Assembly: GCF_030445035.2 (NCBI RefSeq)
Contig: NW_026688628.1
Span: forward strand, 3,100,001-3,164,000
Reading direction: 5' to 3'
DNA length: 64,000 nucleotides
Source of the DNA: Dasypus novemcinctus
Lineage: Eukaryota; Chordata; Mammalia; Cingulata; Dasypodidae
A program made the position numbers and the translations under genes. The notes under the pieces were generated by a model that was given only the letters and a program-made list of their open reading frames with translations, did not search any database and was not told the origin of the DNA. Positions 23,190 to 33,735 of this stretch are shown in pieces (within the stretch, counting starts at the first letter, position 1; each line of letters begins with the position of its first letter).

Positions 23190-24600
23190 AAAATTTTTTA
23201 AAAGAGCTCTATTCAAATGGCCAAAAATTAAATAAGCGCTTATATTAATGCTTAAGTTTAAATGTTAATAAGATCTCTACAGTGATAAGTATTGTAAATT
23301 TTGATTCTCAAAATTACTATAAGTCTTTTCATAAAAAGTTGTTCTTGCCTAGATTGAAATGAATAATTTATTTTTCTTCACAGGATAAAATGAAGGATGT
23401 AAAACTTAAATGAATATTAAAGAAGGTTAAAAGTTTGTGGGAATGCTGGCTGAAATTTAATAAGTTTTTTCAAAAAGGTGTGTTTTGTCCTAAAATAAGA
23501 TAGCTAATTTTCATAAACTCAAGGGACCTAAATGCATGTGGCAAGTTGTAGAAGATATTGTGGTAACTTTAAGTAAGGGAATGTGTTCTGTGCAGGTAAA
23601 ATTTGTCTTAAAATAATATAATTATTGTCTATATGGTTATAAAGAATTATAAGAAGTTTAATGAAGCATTGTTTAAATTAGGGTATTTAAATGGCTAATT
23701 CCAAAAAGTCATTCTTAAACAAAAACTAACTTAATAATAATAATAATAAAAGGTAATTTTATAACAGGAAAGCTTGTCAGCAGCCAGCCTCCCCTGCCAA
23801 CTTGCTTCTTAAAGACTGTTTCTGGTATTGCATGTTACTGAATATTTAAAGTGAAGAGAAGTTCATTATTTTAACAAGATTGTTTAGTGTTGATGGCAAT
23901 TACATGTTGTAAGAAGTTTGCCTGGCAACTTAGTATGTGGGATATATGGAATGTGTTTTTATTGATAAGGAAACAGGAGATGATTTTGTTCTAAGATAAA
24001 ATGATTGATTATTGGGAAAGAGTAGAGTGTGCAACAAAACCTAGGTGAATACTGAAAGTGTAGAAGGTTCATGGAAAAGAAATTTTTATGATTTAAGTGG
24101 AGTAAGATTTGATGGGTCTGTCTATAAAGTTTTAAAAGGTTTAGTATCAAATAATATACTAATGCAAAGATAAAAATTTTGTCCTTTTTCAAAGTCTCTC
24201 AAGTCATTAGTCTGTCTTAGTAAGTTTCCTGAATAATCAGTATACAAAGAAATCTGTTTTATCAAAACAGCTTCTTGTGCTTTAACCTCATCATTTCCTC
24301 AGTGTCTGAAGAAGAAAGGGTCTTATCTCTTTTAAAGGAAAGTAATGTTCAAACCTGCTTTCTCAAAGCCAAATCCTAAAAAGTAGCTTTCTATTTCAAA
24401 CTAGTTACAAAAATTTTGTTTTTACCTTGAAAGAAAAATTAAGGTAATAAAATAGTTAAGTTCATTTAATATGTTATAAGTAGAGAGTTTTAAAAGTGTT
24501 ATAAAATTAACAAGAATTTTTAACCCCCTGTTAAAGTTGTATGAGTAAAATTTCAAATGAGTACTTAAGAGTGTATAAATTTACCAATATTTCAGCATAA
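23190..24600 (+). repeat. AT-rich internal module of ERV-B shared with ERV-A
   Basis: The segment 23640-24560 matches the reverse complement of 10700-11660. The left end (23195-23270, 'AAAAGAGCTCTATTCAAATG') matches the reverse complement of about 9340-9392, and 23937-24240 matches 200-530. The order of pieces relative to ERV-A is not collinear. It lacks any coding capacity I can recognise. Confidence 0.7.
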
Positions 24601-25558
24601 CATTAAACAAGTACAATGTGGTTTATTTACAGTTTTCATTATTATAAAAAGATATGTGTCACAAAACAACCTCTTACAAATTAAAATAACACTGTAGTAT
24701 GCAACAGTCCCAAATATTGCTAGTTTGTTGCAAGAAATTAATGTCCAGCTATGTCACTATCACTTTGTTTTAAAACATGCTAAGACTTTCTTCAGTATTT
24801 CCTTAGGCAAGTCAAGCTAGCCTGCATTCTCCTACCTGTAGAAAAGTCAACAATGGACTTTTTCAGTGCTTCCCCAAGGCTGCGTGCATAGCCCAGCCAT
24901 CTGTCCTGGCATGGTGATAATAATCTAGCTGCATAGAAAAAAACTGGTGGCTGAAACTCTACTGATGACATTATGTTAACCAGTAATCCTTTTTTCAGAG
25001 TGAAAAGAAACATCAAGAAACATCAGAGACAATAGTATGTTATCTTAAGAGCCTGAACTAGGCAAACAATTGGGACAGGCTGCAAAGTCCCTGCTGCTCT
25101 ATCAAATTCCTAAATGTGGTTTGGTTGGGTGGGATAAAACTATGCCCTCTGTTGTAACTGATGGAATGCAATATTTTCTCATATTAATAGAGTTTGTAAT
25201 ATTGTTGAAGTGCTGAAAATATTGCATCCCTCATTTAGCTCAAATATTAAAACCATTGTATGTATTAAATGGGAAAGGTCATTCATGGAAGTAGGAAAAC
25301 CTCCAACAAGCTGCTTTAAATAATAATAAAAGGAAGGTAAATTGTGGACATTAACTTAGCCAATGAATTGGATGTAGCAAGCACCAATATTGGTTTTGGG
25401 TGGAGTTTATGGCAAAAGCAAAATTTTAAACAAGTACCCCTTGGGTTTTAATCACAATTCTGAAAAGAGGCCAAAAGCAAAATAAAAAAGCAATTGTGTG
25501 CAGCATGGGAGGTCCTGCTAAAAGTGAAAGACTTAACCCAATAGTGTTTGGTCACTCT
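24601..25558 (+). other. ERV-B interior, unresolved
   Basis: Mixed composition, without pol motifs (no integrase zinc finger and no YxDD in frame). The 74-aa minus frame at 24792-25016 is not supported. This may be collapsed pol/env. Confidence 0.35.
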
Positions 25559-25570
25559 AAAGACTGCCAT

Positions 25571-25990
25571 TCTGGGAAGTGGACTTGGCCCAGTGGTTAG
25601 GACATCCATCTACCACATGGGAGGTCTGTGGTTCAAACGCTGGGCCTTCTTGACCTGTGTGGAGCTGGGCCATGCACAGTGCTGATGCGTGCAAGGAGTG
25701 CCATGCCACTCAGGGGTGTCCCCCATGTAGGGGAGCCCCACGCACAAGGAGTGCACCCCATAAGGAGAGCCACCCAGCATGAAAGAAAGTGCAGCCTGCC
25801 TAAGAATGGTGCTGCCCACATGGAGAGCTGACACAACAAGATGACCCAACAAAAAGAAACACAGATTCCTGTGCCATCTGACAACAACAGAAGTGGACAA
25901 AGAAGAAGATGCAGCAAATAGACACAGAGAACAGACAACTGGGATGGGGGGGAAGGAGAGAGAAATAAATAAATCTTAAAAAAAAAAAAA
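25571..25990 (+). repeat. DAS-III-like SINE, plus strand, inside ERV-B
   Basis: It has a GGGAAGTGGACTTGGCCCAG head, the CAGCCTGCCTAAGAATGGTG core, and an AAATAAATAAATCTT tail with poly-A. Target duplication AAAGACTGCCAT lies at 25559-25570 and 25989-26000. It inserted after ERV-B integrated. ORFs over it (25610-25938 minus, 25628-25831 plus) are artefacts. Confidence 0.95.
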
Positions 25991-26199
25991 AGACTGCCAT
26001 CCCTATCCAGGGGTAGATTGCAAATACTAAAAACAAGACAGAAATGATGGACTGTTGTAAATCACCCTCATATTATGAAAAAACATCTGAGATACCTGCT
26101 AGTAGTAACAGGTGACTGTCATGTCCCTGCCTACTCCACTAACATCCCTTTTAGGACTGTTGATGCAAATGCTTTTGTGACGATCCAGGGCTCTACCGC

Positions 26200-27026
26200 T
26201 GAAACCTGAGAAAAGGCAAAAGTGGCTCCACTGAAAAGGTGAACATCGATGAGCCATGGCCAGAAGAAGAAAAGGCATCTGGATACCGGTCAGAATGACA
26301 TGGATTTGGCAGTCATCTTCTGAAAGTCAATTATTGCTACATAAGAATTCTTGAAATGAACTAAAATAAATGCTTTATTGGACTGCTTATTATAAGCATT
26401 TTGGGACTAATTGGAATCATTACAGCTGCTGCTACTGCTGTGGTAGCTTTCCATGAAAGTACAAACACAACAATATGTACATGATTGGCATAAAAATGCT
26501 AGTGATTTGTGGCATAGCCAAGAGCACATTGATGAACAGTTAAATAATTGGGTTAATGAGTTAGAATCTGCTGTTTTGCATATTGGAAATAATTGTATAA
26601 TTTAAACTTGTTAAGGGGATTGAAATGTGATTGGAATGAAAGCAACTTTTGTATTACTCCTCTTGCCTATAATTCATCCAATATAGAATGGAAAAAATTA
26701 AGAATCATTTACTAGGCCATAAAAGTAATATCTCTCTGGAAATAATTGAATTACAAAGGAAAATATTAGAAATGTCTCAAAATCAAATTCATGTAGCCAA
26801 TGATAAGGATATTTTCTCAGATATGATTTCACATATTACAAAATTTAACCCAATTAATTGGTGGAAATCACAACATTTCCTGTCAGCTTTAGGAATAGGG
26901 CTCATCATGTTTGTTCTGTTGCTCATGATCCTTGCCTGTGCTGTACAGTGCTTTCGAAGAAAATTGCAAAGTGTAACAGTCATGGGACTTGCGAATAATC
27001 TGGTGCTAGCAAAAGCACTTCAATAA
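26200..27026 (+). pseudogene. ERV-B env, transmembrane subunit remnant
   Basis: A hydrophobic fusion-peptide-like run (about 26380-26450, rich in Ile, Gly and Ala, with 'GLIGIITAAATAVVAF') is followed by a heptad-type segment containing 'EHIDEQLNNWVNELE'. Then a 112-aa open frame (26688-27026) holds an ectodomain segment, an aromatic 'INWWKS' pre-membrane motif, a membrane span of about 23 residues and a basic cytoplasmic tail. The arrangement is that of class II (HERV-K-like) transmembrane envelope. At least one frame break separates the two parts. The surface subunit is largely missing. The polypurine tract follows within about 90 bp. Confidence 0.75.
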
Positions 27027-27118
27027 TTTACCCAAGTCAAAGAGCTTGGCTGGTAGTCAAAGATGGGTAAGACTCTCAGAGGAGGGCAACCTAAGACAGG
27101 CATGGTCACCTTGACAAA

Positions 27119-27133
27119 ACAAGAAGGGGGAGA
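27119..27133 (+). other. ERV-B polypurine tract
   Basis: ACAAGAAGGGGGAGA immediately precedes the TG of the 3' LTR, as expected for a plus-strand provirus. Confidence 0.8.
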
Positions 27134-27585
27134 TGTTGGAAACTGAGGCACAGTGGCCTCACAAGGAAAGATGTGCTGTCTCCATGGCTATTGTTGCAAC
27201 CTAACGAATGTGATAATTAAGAGTTCCCAGCAGATAGGATGAAGCTGTTAAAGGCTGAAAGAAAAGATGAGCACATACCTTTTGTAGTGAATAGAACACT
27301 TAGACTTTGTACCTTGAGATAAGATTTTTTAAAATTCCTCAGACTATGGGTAATGCTGATAGTTAACTGCATGTTGCTGCTTGAAGTCACGTAGGCTACA
27401 TGTTCCTGCTTGTTGTCACATAGACTGGGGTATATAGAGAGCCCCTTGTAAATAATAAAGTTGTCTGATGAGTCTCTACTCACAGACCCCCTGATCCCAG
27501 CTCTCTCTTTCTTTCTTCTCTTTCTTTCACTCTCCTTTTTCTCTTTCTTTCATTCCCAATACCCTTTGGGTCCAAATCTCCAACA
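27134..27585 (+). repeat. ERV-B 3' LTR
   Basis: This is a 452-bp LTR with TG...CA ends, paired with 22350-22799. Upstream of its TATA-like GGGTATATAGAGAGCC (about 27428) it carries a short tandem duplication, 'CATGTTGCTGCTTGAAGTCA' being followed about 30 bp later by 'CATGTTCCTGCTTGTTGTCA'. The 5' LTR has only one copy. The CT microsatellite is shorter here, which keeps the total length similar. Confidence 0.92.
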
Positions 27586-27591
27586 TACCCT

Positions 27592-27760
27592 TTTCAGCCA
27601 CAATTCCACTTATGAATCAGCTTCATTAGTTCTACTCACTATAATGTGTTACCATCAACTTTATCCATTTCCACACTTTTACAGTCAAGTTAATTAAAGC
27701 TTCTACATATATTAAGCATCAGTACCCCTTTTCAGCCTTCCTTTTGCAAAATTTTAATTA
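27592..27760 (-). repeat. L1 3' UTR, continuation across ERV-B
   Basis: This is the right part of the reverse-oriented L1 terminus interrupted by ERV-B. 'TGTGTTACCATCAACTTTATC' and the following text resemble 31320-31400 in another reverse L1. Confidence 0.5.
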
Positions 27761-28079
27761 AGATTAGTATAAAACATAAAGCCTGTATTGTAAATTATAC
27801 ATTTTATTTAATTTCTCTTATTAAATTGCATTACTGGTTTTTCATCACTCACTAGATATAGAGTCAAATTGGGGTTCAAGATTCAATAGTGTAACTTTCA
27901 CAATATTGATTCAACAAAGAAGTTAATAGAGGAAAAGATATTTTCTTAGAAGTCAGAAATCGAATTCTAACTTGTCATATCTTCTATTGGCATAACTTAT
28001 ATATGAAGGGGGATGGACTGTGACAAAGTGAGTCAACTGCATAGTGGGAATAGTCCAAATGATACCTCTGTTTTTAATG

Positions 28080-28610
28080 TAAGTTGCAAGTTTGAGAGTC
28101 CCCAGAACCACCATCTATGTTTCATGACTTGCTAGAAGGACTCCAAGAAGTCACTGAAAGCTGTTATATTCAGAGTTATAGTCTATTAACTGGGATAGGA
28201 CATAGATTAAAGTCAGTCAAGCAAAGAGACACATAGGGCAGAGTTCAGGGGAAAAAAAATATGGAGCTTCCTATTATCCTTTCCCCAAGGAGTCAAGAAA
28301 GTGTTAATTTGCATGCATTTTAGTGTGACAACACCAATAGATATTGCAAACAAATGGAAGTTCATGTGAGCCTTAGGTTTCCATCATGTAAGCAGGGGTC
28401 CCATCATGTAAGCAGAACTGATCTCAGTCTACATCTGCCAACCTCCCTGGAGGCTGACTAATACTACATAACTCAAGATACTAACCTAAATCAAATTGTT
28501 ATCATCTCTCTGACCAAGGTCCAAAGGTCAACAAGGACACTTCTATCTACCACAACATTTCTAGGACCTAGATAATACCTCACAGAAGCAAGGGCAAAAC
28601 TCAGGATTCT
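28080..28610 (-). repeat. ERVL-type LTR (MLT2-like), minus strand
   Basis: The text 'GAGTCCCCAGAACCACC' onward, with a 'GCTAGAAGGACTCCAAGAAG' segment, parallels the same order at 54070-54110 ('GTCCCCAAGATCACACTC', 'GCTAAAAGGACTCATGGAGC'). This is the style of old ERVL LTRs found across mammals. A small internal duplication CATCATGTAAGCAG occurs at about 28383 and 28402. Boundaries are approximate. Confidence 0.5.
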
Positions 28611-29447
28611 CTTGGGTAAGGTTTAATTGTTTACTAACAGATGGTATGATATACAAAATCCATTCTTGCATAATTTCCTTTTTAATGGATACCCATGAGA
28701 TAATATTAAGCACTGTGAACCTTACAACATTTATATAAAGCATTAAAGGGTAACTATATAGCAGTTCAACCATATATAACATTTTTTCTTATATTTTGAT
28801 GATATGCAGAAATTTTAACAAGGGAAGGTTGGAAATTATTGCCGATACATGCTTATACATTTTAGATGTATCCCAAATTAGGGATGGACATAGTGATACA
28901 TTTCAATCATATTTCATTTTTATTCACTAAGATTTAAAATGAGAAACATATTGAATAGGAGACAACATTCAAGAAAATATATTTCCCCAAAGAAGGTAGA
29001 ACGAAATAGTGTAGCAAAGATATTTTTGAATTAAACAGAAAGGAATTTAGAATACATTCAGGAAGAAAAGAACTAATTAATTAATATTGAGTTGTGAAGA
29101 ATTTTCATTACTTCTGAGACTCAGAATCTTACTTCATAATTTGGTCTGCAATGTTGAAAGATATAAATGTTCATTTTGATTCCAGTTTTTCAACAATATA
29201 TGAAATTTATACTTGATTGGAGCCCACAATGAAGAGTTCATGATCAAGTCAGTATCTCTTCCAATCATAATTGCACACAAACAACAGTAATACATAGAAA
29301 CACATGCACAAAGTCACAAACAGAGCACACAAGCCTGCCCTCTTTTTAAGTTGAAGAGCAACAACATAGTGAGCCTATAATTTATTTAGTTTATTTAACC
29401 AGTTAAGTCATCTCAGAGACTCAAACTGTGTTTAAAGTCCAAGTCTA

Positions 29448-30324
29448 GTCATATGGTAGTTCTATACTGAGCTTTCTGGGGAACTTCCAAACTGTTTTCC
29501 CCAAGATCTGTGTCATTTATATTGCCACCAGCAAGGAATGAGTCTTCTTCTCTATGTACATCCTCTCAAAAACTTATTGTCAGGAAGCAACTGTAGCTCA
29601 ATTTGTTGGGTACCTGTCTACCATATGGGAGGACCTGGGTTCATGTCCCAAGGCCTCCTTGTAAAAAGGCAGGCATGTCCACATGCCACAGAGAGCCACG
29701 AGCCATGCACTGCAGAATGCCACCAGCCCACAAGCGCCGTGGAGTTCCACCCAGCCTGCAAGCACTGCAGAATGCCAACTCAGCAAGGTGACCCAACAGA
29801 AAGGGAGACCAGCAAAAACACAGAAGAGCACGCAGCAGATGGACACAGAAAGCAGACAGCAAGCAAGCTGCAAGGGGGGTATAAACCAAAACAACAACAA
29901 CAACAACAAAACCCTTATTCATTTTTTTAAAGATTAAGAATACCCATTCAATTTAATATGAAAGGGTTTTGTTTTGCCTGACCCTGATTGCAGATTATAT
30001 TGAGTATCTTTTCATTTGTTTGCTCACTATTTCTATATCTTCTTTGGAGAGATATATCTTCATGTCTTTTACCCAATTTTTGACTGATTGTCATTTTCTT
30101 AAATTGAAAGATTTCATTATATATACTGGATATTAATCCTTCATCAGATGTGTGCTTTCTAAATATTTTCTCTCATTGTATAGGCTGTCATTTATCATTT
30201 ATAATAGTCTTTTGAGCAAAAGGAATTTTAAATTTTGATGACTTCCCATTTACCTGTTTCCTTTTTGTTAACAAATCAAATTTATTGATACATATTAAAG
30301 GTACTTGTTATAATCATTAAAAAA
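29448..30324 (-). mobile_element. L1 fragment, reverse orientation, flanked by 14-bp direct repeats
   Basis: The direct repeat AAAGTCCAAGTCTA flanks the insert (29434-29447 and 30325-30338). Content is the reverse complement of the 3' end of L1 ORF2 and flanking sequence ('CATTTATATTGCCACCAGCA', 'TGGATATTAATCCTTCATCA'), itself interrupted by a DAS-I-like SINE. The empty counterpart lies in the paralogous block near 61857. The right end also has a short A-run on the plus strand next to the repeat, so the insertion mechanism is not simple. Confidence 0.65.
29584..29911 (+). repeat. DAS-I-like SINE, plus strand
   Basis: The tRNA-like head 'GAAGCAACTGTAGCTCAATT' with box-B-like GACCTGGGTTCATGTCCCAA is followed by a body with repeated 'CACTGCAGAATGCCA' words and a (CAA)n A-rich tail. 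Approximate target duplications are AAAACTTATTGTCA on the left and AAAACCCTTATTCA on the right. Overlapping frames (130, 103, 93 and 84 aa) are artefacts. Confidence 0.85.
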
Positions 30325-30854
30325 AAAGTCCAAGTCTAATGTTTAAACCTCTAAAAATCTTAACTTCATTAGTTAGTGTGAGAAGGTGATGATCTGATTA
30401 CACTTGGGAAGACTATAATGTCATTACATGAGCAGAAAGTTTTTCACAATGAACCTTAGGGAAATTAACTTTCCTCCACTTTGTCCCCTCCTAATTACAT
30501 TTCCATGGATATTTACATTCTTGTCTGTAGTAACAGATTTGTTTGCAGAATTGTTTAAATTACTATTAATATATCCATGCATTGTCAACAACCAGACTCA
30601 AATTTATTTTGAAAATTGCAACTAAACAGTTATAAAACTAAAAGTTAGAATGCTTTAATCTGATGTTTATGTGATTATTTTGCAAATTTTAGTCAGAATC
30701 AAATTAGTTTCCAGAAGATTTTTTAGCAGAGACTACACTAAACTTATTTCATAATTATGACTACATGTCTGTTAACTCCATTACTGCCTTGGAAGTTGGG
30801 AAAGTAATACACGAGTGGCAATACATAAATATATTATTTGGGAAGAAGTTCATA

Positions 30855-32082
30855 GTTTTTTAATAGGAAAGTTGTAAGTTTATCAACCAATCATACATAA
30901 AATACAGGATTCCCATACACCAGCCCACCACCAACAGTATGCATTGTGTGGAACATTTGTTAGAATTGGTGATAATACTCTTTAGTAATTATACTCTTTT
31001 ATAACAGTAGTTACCTCTGTTGCAATTGATAAAAACTTATTAAAATAGCACTATTAGCTATGGTCCATAGTTTATATTCAATTAATATTTTTCCACATTC
31101 CACTTATTATTAACATATTGTATCAGCATAACATCTTTGTTATAATTCATGAAAAACAGTCTTATACTTGTGCAATTTACTATAATTTTTCTCTACAAAA
31201 GGATGCATTGTGTTACAGTCTTATGCTTTACCTTGAAATTATGATTCTAGTAACATATGACCTAAAGTTTTCCCTTTTAACTACATTCACCTATATAATT
31301 TGGTGTTGTTAATTACACTCAAGATAATAGGCTACCATTACCACCATCCATTTGCAAACCTTTATAATAAACTTAAATAGAAATTTTTTACAGATTAAGC
31401 CTCAACTCCCCATTCTGTAACAACAATCTATCCCCTTATAACCTACATAATACATTCTAACTCTTTGTGTTTGCTTATTATAATTTCTTTATATCGAGAA
31501 TAATACAATATCGGTCCTTTTCTTTCTGGCTTATTTCAGTAAGCGTAATGTTTTCAAGGTTCATCCAAGTTTAGCATGCATTAGGACTTCATTCCTTGAT
31601 TTGGCTGAATATTAATCCCTTGTATAAACATATACCATATGTTGTTTATCCATTCATCTGTTGATGGACACTGAGTTTGCTTCCAAGTCTTGGCAGTTCT
31701 GCAATTGTGAATAATGCCTCTATGAACATTAGTATGCAAATATCTGTGTGAGTTCCTAATTTCAGTTCTTCTGAGTATATTCCTAGTAGTGTGATTATCA
31801 GGTCATATGGTAATTCTCTATTAACCATCCTGAGGAATTATCAAACCCTGTTCCACAACAGCCACACCATTTTACATTGCCACCAGCAATGAATGAATAT
31901 TCCTATTTCTCTACAACTTCTCCAAAACTTGTAGTTTTCCTTTTTATTTTAGTAACAGCCATTCTAGTAGGTATGAAATAATATCTCATTGGGGTTTTTA
32001 TTTCATTTCCCTAGTAGCTAGTGATGTTGTGCATTTTTACATGTATTTTTTTCTTTTTTATTTCTTTTAAATGTTACATTAA
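30855..32082 (-). repeat. L1 ORF2 3' end and 3' UTR, reverse orientation
   Basis: It begins with the reverse-oriented terminus 'AGGAAAGTTGTAAGTTTATC' and 'TAAAATACAGGATTCCCATA'. It then runs into the reverse complement of the ORF2 C-terminal region: 'CCATTCATCTGTTGATGGAC', 'GCAATTGTGAATAATGCC', 'GCCACCAGCAATGAATGAAT'. Translation is broken. Interrupted or followed by a younger L1 3' UTR at 32085. Confidence 0.8.
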
Positions 32083-32084
32083 AA

Positions 32085-33735
32085 AAATATGAGGTCTCCA
32101 TATACCACCCACCCCCTTCACCCCATTCCTCCCACATCAACAATCTTTTCCATCATTGTGGCACATTCACTACACCAGTGAATACATTTTGGAGCACTGT
32201 TGCACCACATGGACAGTGGTCTACATTGTAGTCTACACTCTCCCCCAGTCCACCCAGTGGGCCATGGTGGGACACACAATGTCCAGCATCTGTCCCTGCA
32301 GCACCACCCAGGACAACTCCATCCTGAAAATGTACCCACATTATATCTCTTCTTCCCTCTCCCTACCCTCAGGAGCTACCGTGGTCACTTTCTCTAACTC
32401 AGTACTACAATTTCTTCCATTACTAATCACAATAGTTCCACAACAGAACACTAGTAAGTCCACTCTAATCCAAACTCTATTCCTTCATCCTGTGAACCCT
32501 GGGATGGTTATGTCCAGTCTCTCTCTACATCAAGAGGGGACTTAGACTCCATATAGATAATGGATGCAATTCTCCTGCTTGCAGTTGTAGGCATTCTTGG
32601 CTCCCTGGTATGGTGGTTGATCTTCTTCACCTCCCTGTTAGCCGACCAGGGTAAATTCAATAAACCAGAGGGTAGGAGTTGCAAGTCCACTGAGGTTCAG
32701 GGCCTGGCTGTCACATGGACAGTCCAGAGATTCACCAACCCAATGCCAACCACAGGTCCAGTAAAAGTAACAGGAGAGGCATGTGTAGAAAGGTCATATC
32801 TGAATAAAACTCTGTCACACTCATGAACACAAACTCCAAAGTAAGGCCAACTGACATAACACTGAACTCCAGAGCCATCTCCCATGACTGTAGAACCTGT
32901 GGGTCTCTATAGCCCTCATGAGAACCAATACCTGGGTTTCTATCTACTTTGGCTGTCTCTGGTACCCTGCTGAGGTGTGTGTAAGTGTTACCCCTTTGAT
33001 GACCTCCCAACTCTTTTTTTGGAGGCTCAGCCATATAAACTCATTTGTCCTTTCCATTTCCCCCCTTTATCCAAAGTCAAAAAGCAGTTTTTAACACCTG
33101 ATATTACATATAGGCTGAGATATTCTGCTGGTCTGAGTTGACCCTTTTATTCAAGGTCTTTTTCTAGTTACATCATCAGCTGGTGCTTGGTAGTAATGCC
33201 TCAGCACCAAAGAGGCTTATCCCCAGGAGTCATGTCCCAGGCTGGGCGGGGGGGAGGGGAAATGAAGGTAATGCATTTGCATGCTGAGTTTGGCTTACAA
33301 AATCACCACATTTGAGCAACATGGAGGGTCTCAGGAGGTAACTCTTAGGCATGTTGCAGCTCTAGGCCTAGTTCATATTTCAGGCACACAGGCTCATAAT
33401 CATAGCCATCAGAATCAAGGGCTCATTGTTGGACCATCTGTCTTTATTGGTCTTTGCCCTTGCACTTGGGGAATTGTTGCTCTTCCATTTGGGGAATGTG
33501 ATAGAGCTCCCCTGACTAGGAGCTCAGGACTCCCTCAGTTGTTTTTAACTGAAACCACTATGAAAATATCCAAACATTTTTATGTACCCTGTATAACATG
33601 CCCTGGAGAACTCCCTCCCAAACATGTGCCCCTATCAATAACACCCCACACCAGTTTTCCTCCCCTGCTGTAGTTGAAGCTCTCTGTAGTCCAAAACTTC
33701 CTTAAAAATGAAGCCTAATATATTGCCAGGTTCCA
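32085..33735 (-). repeat. Long L1 3' UTR of the same family as the full-length L1, reverse orientation
   Basis: The reverse complement matches 48010-49740 of the full-length element in order: the 'ACATTGTAAATCCTC'-type end, 'GCATCCAGCATCC'/'GATGCAATTCTCC' region, 'GAGTTTATATGGCT' region, the 'GGGACATGAC'/'GGGATAAGCC' region and the 'GGGCATG' segment. It begins next to a short poly-T (poly-A of the insert at about 32040-32085). Frames such as 32156-32545 (129 aa), 33281-33673 (130 aa) and 32732-33034 (100 aa) are not genes. It shows that the long 3' UTR is a family character, not a one-off. Confidence 0.8.

Larger units (their letters stand above)
28940..30850. repeat. Paralogous block, copy 1 (with insertion)
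   Basis: This aligns with 61480-62450 over most of its length. Shared landmarks include 'ACAAGCCTGSYCTYTTTYTAAGTT', 'GARSAACAACATAKTGRRCCT', 'TATAATTTATTTA', 'CATTAYATGAGCAGAAARTTT' and 'CATGYRTYRTCAACAAC'. The main difference is the 877-bp insertion at 29448-30324. Divergence is high (perhaps a quarter of bases), so it is either an old segmental duplication or two members of an unnamed repeat. Confidence 0.6.

Noticed and set aside
29538..29930. 130-aa plus and 103-aa minus frames
   Set aside because: They cover a DAS-I-like SINE and its (CAA)n tail. There is no domain.
32156..33673. 129-aa, 100-aa and 130-aa frames
   Set aside because: They lie in a reverse-oriented L1 3' UTR that matches the non-coding tail of the full-length L1.
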